Origin: Acidimicrobiaceae bacterium | GTDB lineage: Bacteria > Actinomycetota > Acidimicrobiia > Acidimicrobiales > Poriferisodalaceae | NCBI GenBank assembly: GCA_002722565.1 | Contig: PBMG01000007.1 | Coordinates: 44,423-108,422 of the forward strand | Direction: 5' to 3' | DNA: 64,000 nucleotides | Part shown: positions 17,173-26,014 of the stretch, piece by piece | Layout: each line of letters begins with the position of its first letter | Position numbering within the stretch: the first letter of the stretch is position 1 | Made by a program: the position numbers and the translations under genes | Notes under the pieces: generated by a model | What the model saw: only the letters and a program-made list of their open reading frames with translations | What the model was told of the DNA's origin: nothing | The model's database searches: none

Positions 17173-18264
17173 TTGACTTCCTTACCTCGATTAGCCGAGG
17201 CTGACGATTCGACAGACGAAGAGATAAGTCCCGCGAAACAGCCAGTGGACATGTCGCTACGTAGAGATGCCGCTATGGCGCGGCGTGTTCGCTCCTTCGC
17301 TGCGGTTCTCACGGTGTTAATGCTTTCGGCCGAAGCAGCTGACGCTATTCCCGGTGCGAACGTTCCTCCCATGCCCTTGGGGGTTGTGTTGGCGGGGCTA
17401 TTGATGTTCGTGAATTTTGTGGATCCGACACGAGACCCGCGGGTATCTCAAAAAGTGGCTGTTCAGCGACGGAACATTGAACTTTTCTTGGATGCCTTAG
17501 TTGTGTTTTTTGCTATTTGGTTAGTCGGGCTAAACCCAGCGAGCAGTCTTTGGGTTTTGTTGCTCTTTCCAATTGTTCAGTCTGTTCTTAGGCTTGAAGC
17601 GAGGCAGATGGCTTTATATTTTGCTTCGTTATTTGCGGTTTATGTTGGTGGCGAAATATGGGCAGCGAGCCGTTATGAAGACATTCAGTTCGAGCTTTCA
17701 ACGACGGTTCAACAGGTTGCGGTGTTGCTTGTAGTTGGAGGTTCGGCGGCAAACTACCGGCAATTGAACTCAGTTTTTTCGATGATCCTGAACCGAAGAG
17801 ATGCCCTAGACAACCAACAAGAACGTCGGCGCGCACCTGGAGACGGCTTCGCAGCGGTTTATATCGATATAGCTGTCGCCGACGGATTACCAGCACAAAT
17901 GACGCCTGAGTCCTTGCGTGAAGTGGTTGCGAAACGAATTAGCGGCGCTGTGCGCCAAGAAGATCAAGTTCTGACTAGTGATGCTGATGCTTTTGTCGTG
18001 TTGCTCGAAGGTTTACACGAGCTAATGGATGCAACTGTCGTTGGCGAACGGATTCTGAAGCGGTTAGAGAGCCCAGTTTCGGTTGGAGGAAGGTCGGTGG
18101 AAGTTGATCCGCGAGTTGGGGTTGCGTACAGCCCTAATCGCGTCGGCAGTCCTGATGAGTTAATCGAAGCAGCGGGCCGTAAGGCCTTTGGCGCTCGACG
18201 CGACGGTGATGACCGCCTAGTGATCCATGACACCAGTAAACACTTTGAGTCCGCTGCGGGCTAA
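17173..18264 (+). CDS. Membrane protein with a degenerate GGDEF (diguanylate cyclase-like) domain
   Basis: A 363-residue protein with about six hydrophobic segments between residues 40 and 195, then a cytoplasmic GGDEF-like domain. At the active-site position, where a working enzyme has (R)xGGDEF, the sequence reads DQVLTSDADAFVVLLEG, so the catalytic GG(D/E)EF is lost as SDADAF; the LLEG, SVGGRSVEV and GVAYSP elements that surround it in true GGDEF domains are kept. It is probably not a cyclase and may sense or bind a nucleotide. The start is uncertain: TTG 17173 or ATG 17251. Confidence 0.7.
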   Translation: MTSLPRLAEADDSTDEEISPAKQPVDMSLRRDAAMARRVRSFAAVLTVLMLSAEAADAIPGANVPPMPLGVVLAGLLMFVNFVDPTRDPRVSQKVAVQRRNIELFLDALVVFFAIWLVGLNPASSLWVLLLFPIVQSVLRLEARQMALYFASLFAVYVGGEIWAASRYEDIQFELSTTVQQVAVLLVVGGSAANYRQLNSVFSMILNRRDALDNQQERRRAPGDGFAAVYIDIAVADGLPAQMTPESLREVVAKRISGAVRQEDQVLTSDADAFVVLLEGLHELMDATVVGERILKRLESPVSVGGRSVEVDPRVGVAYSPNRVGSPDELIEAAGRKAFGARRDGDDRLVIHDTSKHFESAAG

Positions 18265-18299
18265 GACTCAAAGTTCTAGAAAGTAAAACTGCGGAGAGA

Positions 18300-18328
18300 T
18301 TGCTGCGACTGTTACCCGTTAGTAACTT
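18300..18328 (+). promoter_or_regulatory. Promoter of the acyl-CoA dehydrogenase gene (leaderless)
   Basis: TTGCTG (18300-18305), 17-base spacer, TAACTT (18323-18328), then 6 bases to ATG 18335. No ribosome binding site is present. Same arrangement as valS, etfB and pdtaS. Confidence 0.45.
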
Positions 18329-18334
18329 TCAGGC

Positions 18335-19546
18335 ATGGACTTCAACCCCGAATTGAACGAAGATCAACTTCAAATTCAGCAGTGGGTGCACGACTTCGCC
18401 ACAGATGTTGTTCGACCCGTAGCCGCTGAATGGGATGAACGGGAAGAAACCCCGTGGCCCGTGATTCAAGAGGCAGCCGAGATCGGTTTGTATAGCTGGG
18501 AATTCATGGCTGAAGCGATGATGAATGACCCCACTGGCTTAACTATGCCAGTCGCGCTAGAAGAACTTTTTTGGGGCGACGCAGGTATTGGACTTTCCAT
18601 CATGGGTAGCGGCCTAGCGGCTGCGGGTATCGCAGCATCAGGAACACCTGAGCAGGTAATGGAGTGGGTTCCGCAGTGTTATGGAACAAGCGACCAACTT
18701 ATGCTTGGAGCTTTCGCGTCTTCAGAACCTGATGCAGGTTCTGATGTCGCGGCGATGCGCACCCGAGCCGTATATGAAGAAGCGACGGACGAGTGGGTAC
18801 TCAATGGCACCAAAACATGGATAACTAATGGTGGCATTGCCGATGTCCATGTAGTGGTCGCCGTAGTTGACCCTGACCTAGGCAGTCGTGGACATGCCAG
18901 TTTCGTGATCCCACCAAACAGTCCCGGAATATCTCAAGGCCAAAAGTTCCTAAAACACGGCATACGTGCCAGCCACACTGCTGAGGTAGTTCTCTCTGAT
19001 TGCAGAATCCCAGGAAGTTGTGTGCTCGGCGGTAAAGACAAACTCGATGAGCGTCTCGCACGAGTGAAGGAAGGCAAATCGGGCAATGCCCAAGCCGCCA
19101 TGCAAACCTTCGAATCCACTCGACCCGCTGTGGGAGCTCAAGCGGTCGGTATAGCCCGCGCAGCATATGAGTACGCGCTTGAATATGCCAAGGAGCGACA
19201 CCAGTTCGGACGGCCCATTATTCAGAATCAGTCCATCGCCTTCACATTGGCTGACATGGCAATGGAAATAGAAGCAGCACGAGCTCTCGTATGGCGCGGT
19301 GCATGGCTCGGGAAGCAACGCAAATACAAGAATGCTGAGGGGTCGATGGCAAAACTCAAGGCCGGTCGTGTCGCAGTATGGTCCACAGAACGAGCAATCC
19401 AAATCCTGGGCGGATATGGGTATGTGCGTGAATACCCCGTAGAGCGCTGGCATCGGGATGCCAAGATTTACGACATTTTCGAAGGCACCGAACAAATCCA
19501 GCAACTGGTCATCAGTCGAGCCATTTCAGGTATGAGAATCGAATAA
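18335..19546 (+). CDS. Acyl-CoA dehydrogenase
   Basis: A 403-residue flavoprotein that oxidises acyl-CoA to enoyl-CoA and passes electrons to ETF, whose genes lie at 39043-40796. Typical segments are GAFASSEPDAGSDVAAMRTRA, VLNGTKTWITNGGIADV, ERHQFGRPIIQNQSIAF, QILGGYGYVREYPVERWHRD and YDIFEGTEQIQQLVISR, the Glu of IFEGT being the usual catalytic base position. Chain length specificity is not visible. It is a single-gene unit with a terminator-like hairpin just downstream. Confidence 0.92.
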   Translation: MDFNPELNEDQLQIQQWVHDFATDVVRPVAAEWDEREETPWPVIQEAAEIGLYSWEFMAEAMMNDPTGLTMPVALEELFWGDAGIGLSIMGSGLAAAGIAASGTPEQVMEWVPQCYGTSDQLMLGAFASSEPDAGSDVAAMRTRAVYEEATDEWVLNGTKTWITNGGIADVHVVVAVVDPDLGSRGHASFVIPPNSPGISQGQKFLKHGIRASHTAEVVLSDCRIPGSCVLGGKDKLDERLARVKEGKSGNAQAAMQTFESTRPAVGAQAVGIARAAYEYALEYAKERHQFGRPIIQNQSIAFTLADMAMEIEAARALVWRGAWLGKQRKYKNAEGSMAKLKAGRVAVWSTERAIQILGGYGYVREYPVERWHRDAKIYDIFEGTEQIQQLVISRAISGMRIE

Positions 19547-19554
19547 ATTCAACG

Positions 19555-19577
19555 AAACCCATTAAATTTAGGGTTTT
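19555..19577 (+). terminator. Terminator-like hairpin after the acyl-CoA dehydrogenase gene
   Basis: AAACCC (19555-19560), a 10-base AT-rich loop, GGGTTT (19571-19576) and a further T. The stem is short and the T-run is only four bases, so this is a weak candidate. Confidence 0.4.
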
Positions 19578-19743
19578 GAGGGGCTTGTACCAGCAAAAGC
19601 AGCTAAATGAAAGCGAAAAATACTTAACTTTTGTATATGCGCGACTAGCCCTCCCAGGTCACCTAACATGGTGCTAGTGCCTAACGACACTCTGGTCATT
19701 GGTGCACTGCCAGTCTGTAGACCATAAGGGGGTCCTGGCGAAT

Positions 19744-20079
19744 ATGATGTCAACGATTTTGACCATCATCATCATGGGCATGTTGCTTCAAGGTGTTATG
19801 GCAGTCATAGACAGCGTTCTCGACACCGTGAACGTGAACTCAATGTTGAAGTCGATTCCAGTAGTTGGATCGAACCTCAACCTCATCTGGGCTTATCTCT
19901 TCGTAGTGATCAGCAACGTCAATGATGGCGCTGGTGTTTTCGGCTATGGAGCAAGTACAGAAATCCTACAAATGGGCAGGTTCGGAGCTGATATTGCTAC
20001 AGCCATTGCCATTCTCGCATTCATCCCAATTCGGGATGCGGCGATTTCGGCACTTGGTAAAGGTATCGGTGGCCGCTAA
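19744..20079 (+). CDS. Small membrane protein of unknown function
   Basis: About 111 residues with a hydrophobic N-terminal helix (residues 3-22), a second hydrophobic stretch near 45-58, and a third near 80-95 ending in IPIRDAAISALGKGIGGR. I do not recognise the family. GGGGG lies 11 bases before ATG 19744 (a second ATG follows immediately), which supports translation from here rather than from TTG 19699. It is a monocistronic unit closed by a strong hairpin at 20123-20149. Codon use looks like that of its neighbours. Confidence 0.65.
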   Translation: MMSTILTIIIMGMLLQGVMAVIDSVLDTVNVNSMLKSIPVVGSNLNLIWAYLFVVISNVNDGAGVFGYGASTEILQMGRFGADIATAIAILAFIPIRDAAISALGKGIGGR

Positions 20080-20100
20080 CTAGCCATTGCTATTTCATAG

Positions 20101-20157
20101 GACGCCTTGAGCGTCTTAGTGTTGAGGACCGTCAGCTTGGCGGTCCTCAGACATTTT
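20101..20157 (+). terminator. Tandem hairpins and T-run: intrinsic terminator
   Basis: A first hairpin GACGC-CTTGA-GCGTC (20101-20115) is followed by a strong one, TGAGGACCG (20123-20131) pairing with CGGTCCTCA (20141-20149), which can extend inward by two more pairs to an 11-bp stem. TTTTT follows at 20154-20158. This is the clearest intrinsic terminator in the window. Confidence 0.75.
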
Positions 20158-20289
20158 TGAGGACTTATTTATCGAAATAAGAACCACTAGGGATGTACCA
20201 GCCGATGCATTGGGATGACGAGAGGTAATCGTGCGAAACTCTTTGCCGAACAGATTTAGTTGATGCTGTAGGGCAGACCGGGGGACAAG

Positions 20290-21321
20290 ATGCGCGCAGG
20301 GCTAGTAACAGGAAAAGGTCAGTTTGAGCTTGTCGAAAGAGAAGATCCTGCCCCGAACGCTGACGAAGTCGTCGTCGCGATTCAGCGCTGCGGCATCTGT
20401 GGAAGCGACGTCCACGCCTATGTCGAAGGTTGGAAATACTCGCCAAGCGTTTGCGGACACGAATGGGTTGGGGTCATAGCGGCAGCGGGACGGGATGTAA
20501 TTAATGTTAAAGAAGGCGATCGTGTTACCGGAGCGATAGCGCCAGGATGCGGAGCGTGTTTGGAATGCCGAAATGATTTGAGTCAGTACTGCAGAACCGC
20601 ATGGTCTGATTACGCGGGTCCAACTGGCCCCACCTCCGGAGGGTTCGCACCGTTTCTAGGTTTGAAAGCAGAAAGAGTTATAGCTATACCCGAAGCTATA
20701 GATACCGACGACGCGGCGTTAATAGAACCAGCTTCAGTAGCGTTTCATGCGGTTCGTAAGAGCCAACTACGAGTCGGCGATGTTGTATGTGTCGTTGGCT
20801 GTGGCCCGATAGGACTGCTCACTGCTCAGGTAGCAAAAGCGGCGGGGGCTGGAGTAGTGATAGCAGTAGAACCCGATGAGAGTCGGCGAAGATTGGCGTT
20901 GGCCACCGGAAGCGATATTGCTGTGGCGCCAGGCGATGAACTGCGAGAGGTTCTAGACGAATTGACTCAAGGTCTGCAGGCTGACTTGGCTTTCGACTGT
21001 GCAGGGATTCCCCAGACAATGCAACAGTCGGTTGACATGGTTCGTCGCGGGGGGTCAGTTTGCTTAGTTGGAGTCACAGGACAAGAAGCCCAAATAAATC
21101 CAATTCGATGGATCAGCAAAGAGGTCACATTAAATAGTTCGATCGTCTTCACATTGGAAGAAATGAAAGCCACATCGAACATGATTGCTGATGGACGTCT
21201 GTCAGTAACCCCACTCCGTGACGTCGTTATTGACTTAGATTCTTTAGGTTCCACGATTGATGATTTAGCGGAACGGAGAATCGACGCTGTAAAAATTCTG
21301 GTTGACCCGACTGCCGGTTGA
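20290..21321 (+). CDS. Zinc-dependent medium-chain alcohol dehydrogenase
   Basis: A 343-residue MDR-superfamily oxidoreductase. Catalytic zinc ligands are in RCGICGSDVH and CGHEW; the structural zinc site has the C-x2-C-x2-C-x7-C form starting at GCGACLECRND. The Rossmann motif VGCGPIGLLTAQ indicates NAD(P) binding. Substrate is unknown; threonine, sorbitol and other alcohol dehydrogenases share this layout. GGGGG lies 5 bases before ATG 20290. It converges on the CoA-transferase gene with 10 bases between them. Confidence 0.88.
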   Translation: MRAGLVTGKGQFELVEREDPAPNADEVVVAIQRCGICGSDVHAYVEGWKYSPSVCGHEWVGVIAAAGRDVINVKEGDRVTGAIAPGCGACLECRNDLSQYCRTAWSDYAGPTGPTSGGFAPFLGLKAERVIAIPEAIDTDDAALIEPASVAFHAVRKSQLRVGDVVCVVGCGPIGLLTAQVAKAAGAGVVIAVEPDESRRRLALATGSDIAVAPGDELREVLDELTQGLQADLAFDCAGIPQTMQQSVDMVRRGGSVCLVGVTGQEAQINPIRWISKEVTLNSSIVFTLEEMKATSNMIADGRLSVTPLRDVVIDLDSLGSTIDDLAERRIDAVKILVDPTAG

Positions 21322-21331
21322 AGGTACGCGC

Positions 21332-22531
21332 CTACGAAGCGGCTGTAACAGTCCCGTCGCTCACCATTTCCGAAATCTTCTCCTCGTCGTAACCTAATTC
21401 CCGGAGCAACTCCATGCTGTGTTCACCAAGCCGTGGTGCGTGCCGGTGAAGTCCAGTTGAACTTTCTGAATACCTCACTGGATCTCTCACGTACTTGTAT
21501 TTACCTTCAGTTGGATGATCGGTTATGTGTACTAGGTCTACCTGCGACAAATGTGGGTCCTCTTCGAGATTCGCCAAGTCGAGCACTGCGGCAGCGGGTA
21601 TCGAGACCTTGTCGCAAAATTCCAGCCACTGTTCTGTTGTCTTGAATTGAGCTGCTTCAGCTATTAATCCATAGAGTTCAGATGTATTGGCAACTCTGGC
21701 GTTGTGTGTCGCGAACTTCTCGTCGATTGCAAGTTCAGGTCGCTCGATAAAATCAAAGAAATCTTTGTAGTTCTTATCGGTGTAGGGCAATAGGGCTACG
21801 AATCCATCAACCGTTTCATATGGCTTTCGAGCTGGCGTTAAAAGTCGTTCGTAACCGAATGGACCCTCGGGTGGTTCGAATGCGGCGCCTCGAAGGTGTT
21901 CCACCAAGTTAAAGCTGACCATCGTTTCAAACATTGGCACTTCTATTCGTTGACCGACACCGGTTCGATAGCGATGGATTAATGCCGCCATGACTGCTTG
22001 AACAATGTGTAACCCAGTGACTTTGTCAGCTATCACCGCTGGAACGTAAGTCGGGCGACCAGTAGTTGCGGTAAATAGACCAGCGAGACCAGAAGCTGCT
22101 TGTATCGCGTCGTCATATGCGGCTTTATCTTTGTAGGGACCATCAGCTGAGAATCCATTAGCCCTGCAATAGATGAGAGATGGATTTATCGATGTGACAG
22201 AATCCTCGTCTAGTCCCAAACGAGCTAATGCTTCAGCCCTCATGTTCGTGACGAGGACGTCTGCAGTTTTTGCCAAGTCGAGGATCACTTGTTGGCCGCG
22301 ATTGTCTTTCAGGTCAATGCTGAGGGATCGTTTGTTTCGTTGAAGATTCAAACTGAATCCCGACATGCCAGCGCTCCTACTGGGTAGTCCGTTTCTAGTT
22401 GAGTCGCCTGTCGTGGGTTCCACCCGAATAACGTCAGCACCATGGTCTCCCAACATTCGGGTAGCCATAGGACCCATTAAGACTGTCGTGAGATCGATTA
22501 TTCGAATCCCGTCTAAAGCGCCATGTTCCAT
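21332..22531 (-). CDS. CaiB/BaiF family (class III) CoA-transferase
   Basis: A 399-residue enzyme that moves CoA between carboxylic acids. It opens with GIRIIDLTTVLMGPMATRMLGDHGADVIRVE, the family hallmark, followed by GFSLNLQRNKRSLSIDLKD and LVTNMRAEALARLGLD, which contains the Asn/Arg region near the catalytic Asp (here the segment reads YDDAIQAASGLAGLF). The acid substrate is unknown. It lies 26 bases after the TetR gene on the same strand and is probably its target and partner. Confidence 0.9.
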   Translation of the reverse strand: MEHGALDGIRIIDLTTVLMGPMATRMLGDHGADVIRVEPTTGDSTRNGLPSRSAGMSGFSLNLQRNKRSLSIDLKDNRGQQVILDLAKTADVLVTNMRAEALARLGLDEDSVTSINPSLIYCRANGFSADGPYKDKAAYDDAIQAASGLAGLFTATTGRPTYVPAVIADKVTGLHIVQAVMAALIHRYRTGVGQRIEVPMFETMVSFNLVEHLRGAAFEPPEGPFGYERLLTPARKPYETVDGFVALLPYTDKNYKDFFDFIERPELAIDEKFATHNARVANTSELYGLIAEAAQFKTTEQWLEFCDKVSIPAAAVLDLANLEEDPHLSQVDLVHITDHPTEGKYKYVRDPVRYSESSTGLHRHAPRLGEHSMELLRELGYDEEKISEMVSDGTVTAAS

Positions 22532-22557
22532 CTGTCGATCATGTCAGGTGTAAGCGT

Positions 22558-23175
22558 TTAGATACCAAATTCTTTTGGCTGCTCGGCGCTAGCTCTTTGG
22601 ACAAGACCCCCAAGGCCAGTGAGGATAAGACCCGCTAGCTGTTCGGCTAGATCTTCAGCTGAAGGTCGTTCTAGCTGAGTAAGCCAGTGGCGACAGACGC
22701 CTTCTGACATTGTGACGATAGCCCTCGCGTATGTTTCAACGGTTGCGCTATCAAGCCATTCGCTGAGCAGCTCGGCGATAGTTGCCGACATTCGGCTTTC
22801 AACCATTTGACTGCCGTTTGCTGTGTCATCATCTTTTGGAGCTGAACGACCGAATAAAAGTTGAAATTCACGCTGATTTTGTTCAACGAAAGAGAAGTAG
22901 GCGCATAGAGCATCAACGGTGCTTTGATAATTGCTTTCGGCTGCTTTAGCAGCGCGTACGACCTCGTTTGCAAGTCGATCGGCAACATCTTCTATTAACT
23001 CGACGTAAAGGTCTCTTTTGGAAGTGAAATGTTGATACAGGACCGGTTTAGTTACGCCAGCTGCTTTCGCGACGCCGTTCATCGATGTGCCGTGGTAGCC
23101 ATTAGCTGCAAAGACCGTCATAGCTACGTCAAGTAGCTGCTCTCTTCGTTCTGAGGCGGGGAGACGAGTGGGCAT
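22558..23175 (-). CDS. TetR-family transcriptional regulator
   Basis: A 205-residue regulator. The N-terminal helix-turn-helix reads GYHGTSMNGVAKAAGVTKPV followed by LYQHFTSKRDLY, a textbook TetR DNA-binding domain; the C-terminal two thirds is helical and divergent, as expected for a ligand-binding part. ATG 23175 fits the family start; the frame is open back to 23208. An AATAAT -10-like box lies about 6 bases upstream. It likely controls its own transcript, including the CoA-transferase gene; the ligand may be an acyl-CoA. Confidence 0.9.
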   Translation of the reverse strand: MPTRLPASERREQLLDVAMTVFAANGYHGTSMNGVAKAAGVTKPVLYQHFTSKRDLYVELIEDVADRLANEVVRAAKAAESNYQSTVDALCAYFSFVEQNQREFQLLFGRSAPKDDDTANGSQMVESRMSATIAELLSEWLDSATVETYARAIVTMSEGVCRHWLTQLERPSAEDLAEQLAGLILTGLGGLVQRASAEQPKEFGI

Positions 23176-23262
23176 GGTGTGATTATTAGGGGCTCTGTGG
23201 AGAAACACTGAATGATACGAATAATTTCAGGCTTCAACTACAAACGGTGGATTCTCCGAACA

Positions 23263-23535
23263 CTAATGACCATGTGGAAGCCCTTGGTCTTCGCGGTCAG
23301 CGGCATTAGCGGCATAGCCGAAGATTATTGCTGGTGCGAGTATCAGAGAGCCGATAATTAAGAAGGCAACTGTAAGTGAGGTCGAAAGCGCAGAACCCTC
23401 GATGTAGTAGTTGACTACGAAAACAACCAGCGCGCCTCCGAAGGACCCATAGCCGCAGCGTTTCCCCATATTGGCGATCGAGCGCACTCTCTCTCGAGAC
23501 CGAAGGATTGGATCATCGGGCTTATTATTTGTCAC
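23263..23535 (-). CDS. Small membrane protein of unknown function
   Basis: A 90-residue protein with a charged N-terminus (NNKPDDPILRSRERVRSIANM), two hydrophobic segments (about 31-46 and 53-76), and a short polar tail ending GLPHGH. No family recognised. GTG 23535 overlaps the stop of the DUF5317 gene by 4 bases, so the two are almost certainly cotranscribed and coupled. Confidence 0.65.
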   Translation of the reverse strand: MTNNKPDDPILRSRERVRSIANMGKRCGYGSFGGALVVFVVNYYIEGSALSTSLTVAFLIIGSLILAPAIIFGYAANAADREDQGLPHGH

Positions 23536-24278
23536 GTCTCCTCATCTTGAGAATCGAGGAAGGATGTGCCTTCGAGTGTCGAGAAACCAGCTTGGGTTTC
23601 AGGTGGCGCAATTGGATTCTTTGTCGAAGCAACGACATCTGGAGTGGAAGCTGACCATGTTGAATGACCCGGTTCGTAACCTTCGAACGGATCTGGTTGG
23701 CTTGGGTCACGAAACTGGTCGTATTCGACTGCCTCGTCGTAGTAGCTAGCGGTTTCCCTAAGAGGAAAGAAGACCCGAAATCCGAGGTTTGCGAGTCCAC
23801 AAGCGACAATTAAGTCTCCAAAAGAAAACACCTCCTTGAACCAGCCAATAGGTACTACAGCACCTAAAAACCACAGGGTTTCTTCACCACTCCGAAAAGC
23901 TCGTGCCGCTCCGAGTCGGACGAGTTCGATTGATTCCAAGTCTGTGATTCCAGCGTTAACCACAGCGTCGACGGTCACCGGTATGTACCCGTTTAAGACT
24001 AACGGAATTAGATTAAGCGTCGTTCCGAGAAGGATCAGCGAAGCTCCAGTGAGATGAAGATTCATGGCGCAGGTAACGGCAATCAAGACAAGAGAGACAG
24101 CAGTCAACAACGACGGATAGGGCACCCCAAGCCCTGAACCCACCAAAGCTTGTAAAGCGACACCGACTGCCGGAATTGGCCAGAACACAACTCGTGTTGC
24201 AAAAAAATAATCAGTTGACCCGCGAACAAAAAGTCCAACAGCAGCACCAGCAATCAAGGCCAACGGAATGAGATACAT
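23532..24278 (-). CDS. DUF5317 family membrane protein
   Basis: A 248-residue protein with four to six hydrophobic helices in the first 165 residues and an acidic, Pro/Ser-rich cytoplasmic-looking tail (about 175-248). LNLIPLVLNGYIPVTVDAV and SLGD-type FSFGDLIVACG resemble DUF5317 proteins found mainly in Firmicutes and Actinobacteria, of unknown role. On the minus strand TACCAT (24292-24287) lies 8 bases before ATG 24278, consistent with a leaderless transcript. Confidence 0.72.
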   Translation of the reverse strand: MYLIPLALIAGAAVGLFVRGSTDYFFATRVVFWPIPAVGVALQALVGSGLGVPYPSLLTAVSLVLIAVTCAMNLHLTGASLILLGTTLNLIPLVLNGYIPVTVDAVVNAGITDLESIELVRLGAARAFRSGEETLWFLGAVVPIGWFKEVFSFGDLIVACGLANLGFRVFFPLRETASYYDEAVEYDQFRDPSQPDPFEGYEPGHSTWSASTPDVVASTKNPIAPPETQAGFSTLEGTSFLDSQDEET

Positions 24279-24414
24279 CGAACACGATGGTAGTTGGCGA
24301 TCCGAGTTTCTCAGAGACGATTTTGAATCTCGTTAACTGATGATCAAGCATTGACTTGCTAAGAGAGGTAGGTTGACCGACGCTTAGCTCAGATGCGATG
24401 GAAGGAGACGCTCC

Positions 24415-24630
24415 ATGGAGATCAAAGCAGAACTGACCGCCACGGTTTGGAAAGTGGTGGTTGAACAAGGCGCGATAGTCGCTGAGGGCGATGAACTCGT
24501 GATCCTTGAGTCAATGAAAATGGAGATCCCTGTTGTAGCGACGATCGCCGGAACAGTCACAGAAATGCGAGTGGGCGAAGAAGACCGAATCAATGAAGGT
24601 GACGTTGTAGCTGTTATAGAACCGGCTTAA
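24415..24630 (+). CDS. Stand-alone biotin/lipoyl attachment domain protein (TB7.3-like)
   Basis: A 71-residue protein that is only a biotinyl domain. The target lysine is in VILESMKMEIPV (about residues 28-39), the classic E-S-M-K-M context of biotin carboxyl carriers, and the second half GTVTEMRVGEEDRINEGDVV folds back in the usual way. Length and sequence are close to the mycobacterial TB7.3 protein, whose gene neighbours pdtaS and whiB1; both are also in this window. GGAAGGAG lies 8 bases before ATG. The matching carboxylase is not in the window. Confidence 0.9.
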   Translation: MEIKAELTATVWKVVVEQGAIVAEGDELVILESMKMEIPVVATIAGTVTEMRVGEEDRINEGDVVAVIEPA

Positions 24631-24702
24631 ATTAGCTAAGCGGTGTCTTACTGCAGGATCTCTGGGTGGTCTCGGTGCAGCAGCGTCGTAACATCGTGAA
24701 GA

Positions 24703-25356
24703 ATGTCTGCAGTTGTTGAGTTTGAAAGAGCCATTTCCGTAGTCGGCTCCTTCCCGGTGTTGACCGGTTTAGACCTTCGTGTCGACCAAGGCGAAATCCT
24801 TCATGTCCGGGGAGAGAATGGTGCGGGCAAGACGAGCCTTTTACGCGCCTGTGCCGGCCTTGTTTCCGTGAGTTCGGGTAATGCTTCAGTTTTAGGGTTT
24901 GATATGCGAGTTGATCGAAGAGCTCCCCGACGTTACATAGGGCTCCTAGGTCATGAAAATAACTTGTATCGGGACTTAGGAGTTAGAGAACACATCGAAT
25001 TTAGGGCAGCGTCCGTTGGAGCAAGAGCAAGCGACACTGCTGCCGCTCTCGAGCAAGTCGGTTTCCCCCAACAGCTCTGGACTGTGCCCATTGGTTCGCT
25101 TTCGGCCGGTCAGCGACGAAAGGTAGCTATCGCTTCACTACTCGTAGGGCGTCCACAGTTGTGGTTGTTAGATGAACCTCATGCCGCCCTCGACACCGAA
25201 AGCCGAAAAAATCTTGATGCCATCTTGACGGAAGCATCTACATCGGGGGCAACGATAATTTTTGTCAGCCATGAAAGTCCCGGAACTAAGGACATCGCAT
25301 CTCGGGTTGTCACTATGGACGGCGGCCGGATAACGGAGGACCCCGGTGCTGACTGA
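24703..25356 (+). CDS. ccmA: Cytochrome c biogenesis ATP-binding protein CcmA
   Basis: A 217-residue ABC ATPase of the CcmABCD complex, which releases holo-CcmE in cytochrome c maturation System I. Walker A is GENGAGKTS (about residues 38-46), the signature is LSAGQRRKVAIASLL, with the LSAGQ form typical of CcmA, and Walker B is QLWLLDEPHAALD. It heads the ccm operon and overlaps ccmB by 11 bases. Confidence 0.9.
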   Translation: MSAVVEFERAISVVGSFPVLTGLDLRVDQGEILHVRGENGAGKTSLLRACAGLVSVSSGNASVLGFDMRVDRRAPRRYIGLLGHENNLYRDLGVREHIEFRAASVGARASDTAAALEQVGFPQQLWTVPIGSLSAGQRRKVAIASLLVGRPQLWLLDEPHAALDTESRKNLDAILTEASTSGATIIFVSHESPGTKDIASRVVTMDGGRITEDPGAD

Positions 25357-26014
25357 AATCCTTCTCGTTGCTCGAAAAGATTTGCGAGTTGAGCGGCGAG
25401 CGAAGATCGCTCTTGGCCAAGTAGCCCCATTGGCGTTATTAATTTTGATGGTCTTTGCATTTGCACTCGACGCCAACACTTCGTTGTTGGAGCGAGGAGC
25501 AGGTGGCTTGTATTGGTTAGCGGTCTTATATGGAGGAACTCTTCTGATCCAGCGATCGTTTGACGTCGAAACAGACGACGGGAACATGGATGCCCTGCGA
25601 ATGTCGGCTATTGGAATGCCATCGTTATTTCTAGGAAAAGCATTGGCCTTATTTGTTCAGATCACAGTCCTTCAGTTGATACTTGGGCCTGGAATTCTCC
25701 TTTTGTACAACGTAGGAGTCGTTGACTGGGCATTGCTCTTTGCTGCGGCGATAGCGGGAACGTTAGCTTTTTCAGTTTGTGGGGTTCTTTGGGGAGTGAT
25801 GTCTGCTGGCTTGCGAGTCCGAGCTACCCTTCTCCCGCTACTCTTGGTTCCTGTTTTGGCACCTGTTCTGCTTGCAGGTTCTAGAGCTTTTGAGACGGCG
25901 CTCGGAGTGCGCGCTGGAGCCGGCTGGACTTGGGCTGGTTTGATGTTTGTAATCGCTGCGGTCCATACAGCACTGGGCCTCGGAGCATTTGGATTCTTGT
26001 TGGAGGAGGGATAA
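25346..26014 (+). CDS. ccmB: Heme exporter subunit CcmB
   Basis: A 222-residue integral membrane protein with six hydrophobic segments. RAKIALGQVAPLALLILMVF at the N-terminus and the following LYWLAVLYGGTLLIQRSFDVE match CcmB, as does DGNMDALRMSAIGMPSLFLGK. It forms the membrane part of the CcmAB transporter. The GTG start lies within the end of ccmA, and its stop shares a base with the ccmC start. Confidence 0.88.
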   Translation: MLTEILLVARKDLRVERRAKIALGQVAPLALLILMVFAFALDANTSLLERGAGGLYWLAVLYGGTLLIQRSFDVETDDGNMDALRMSAIGMPSLFLGKALALFVQITVLQLILGPGILLLYNVGVVDWALLFAAAIAGTLAFSVCGVLWGVMSAGLRVRATLLPLLLVPVLAPVLLAGSRAFETALGVRAGAGWTWAGLMFVIAAVHTALGLGAFGFLLEEG

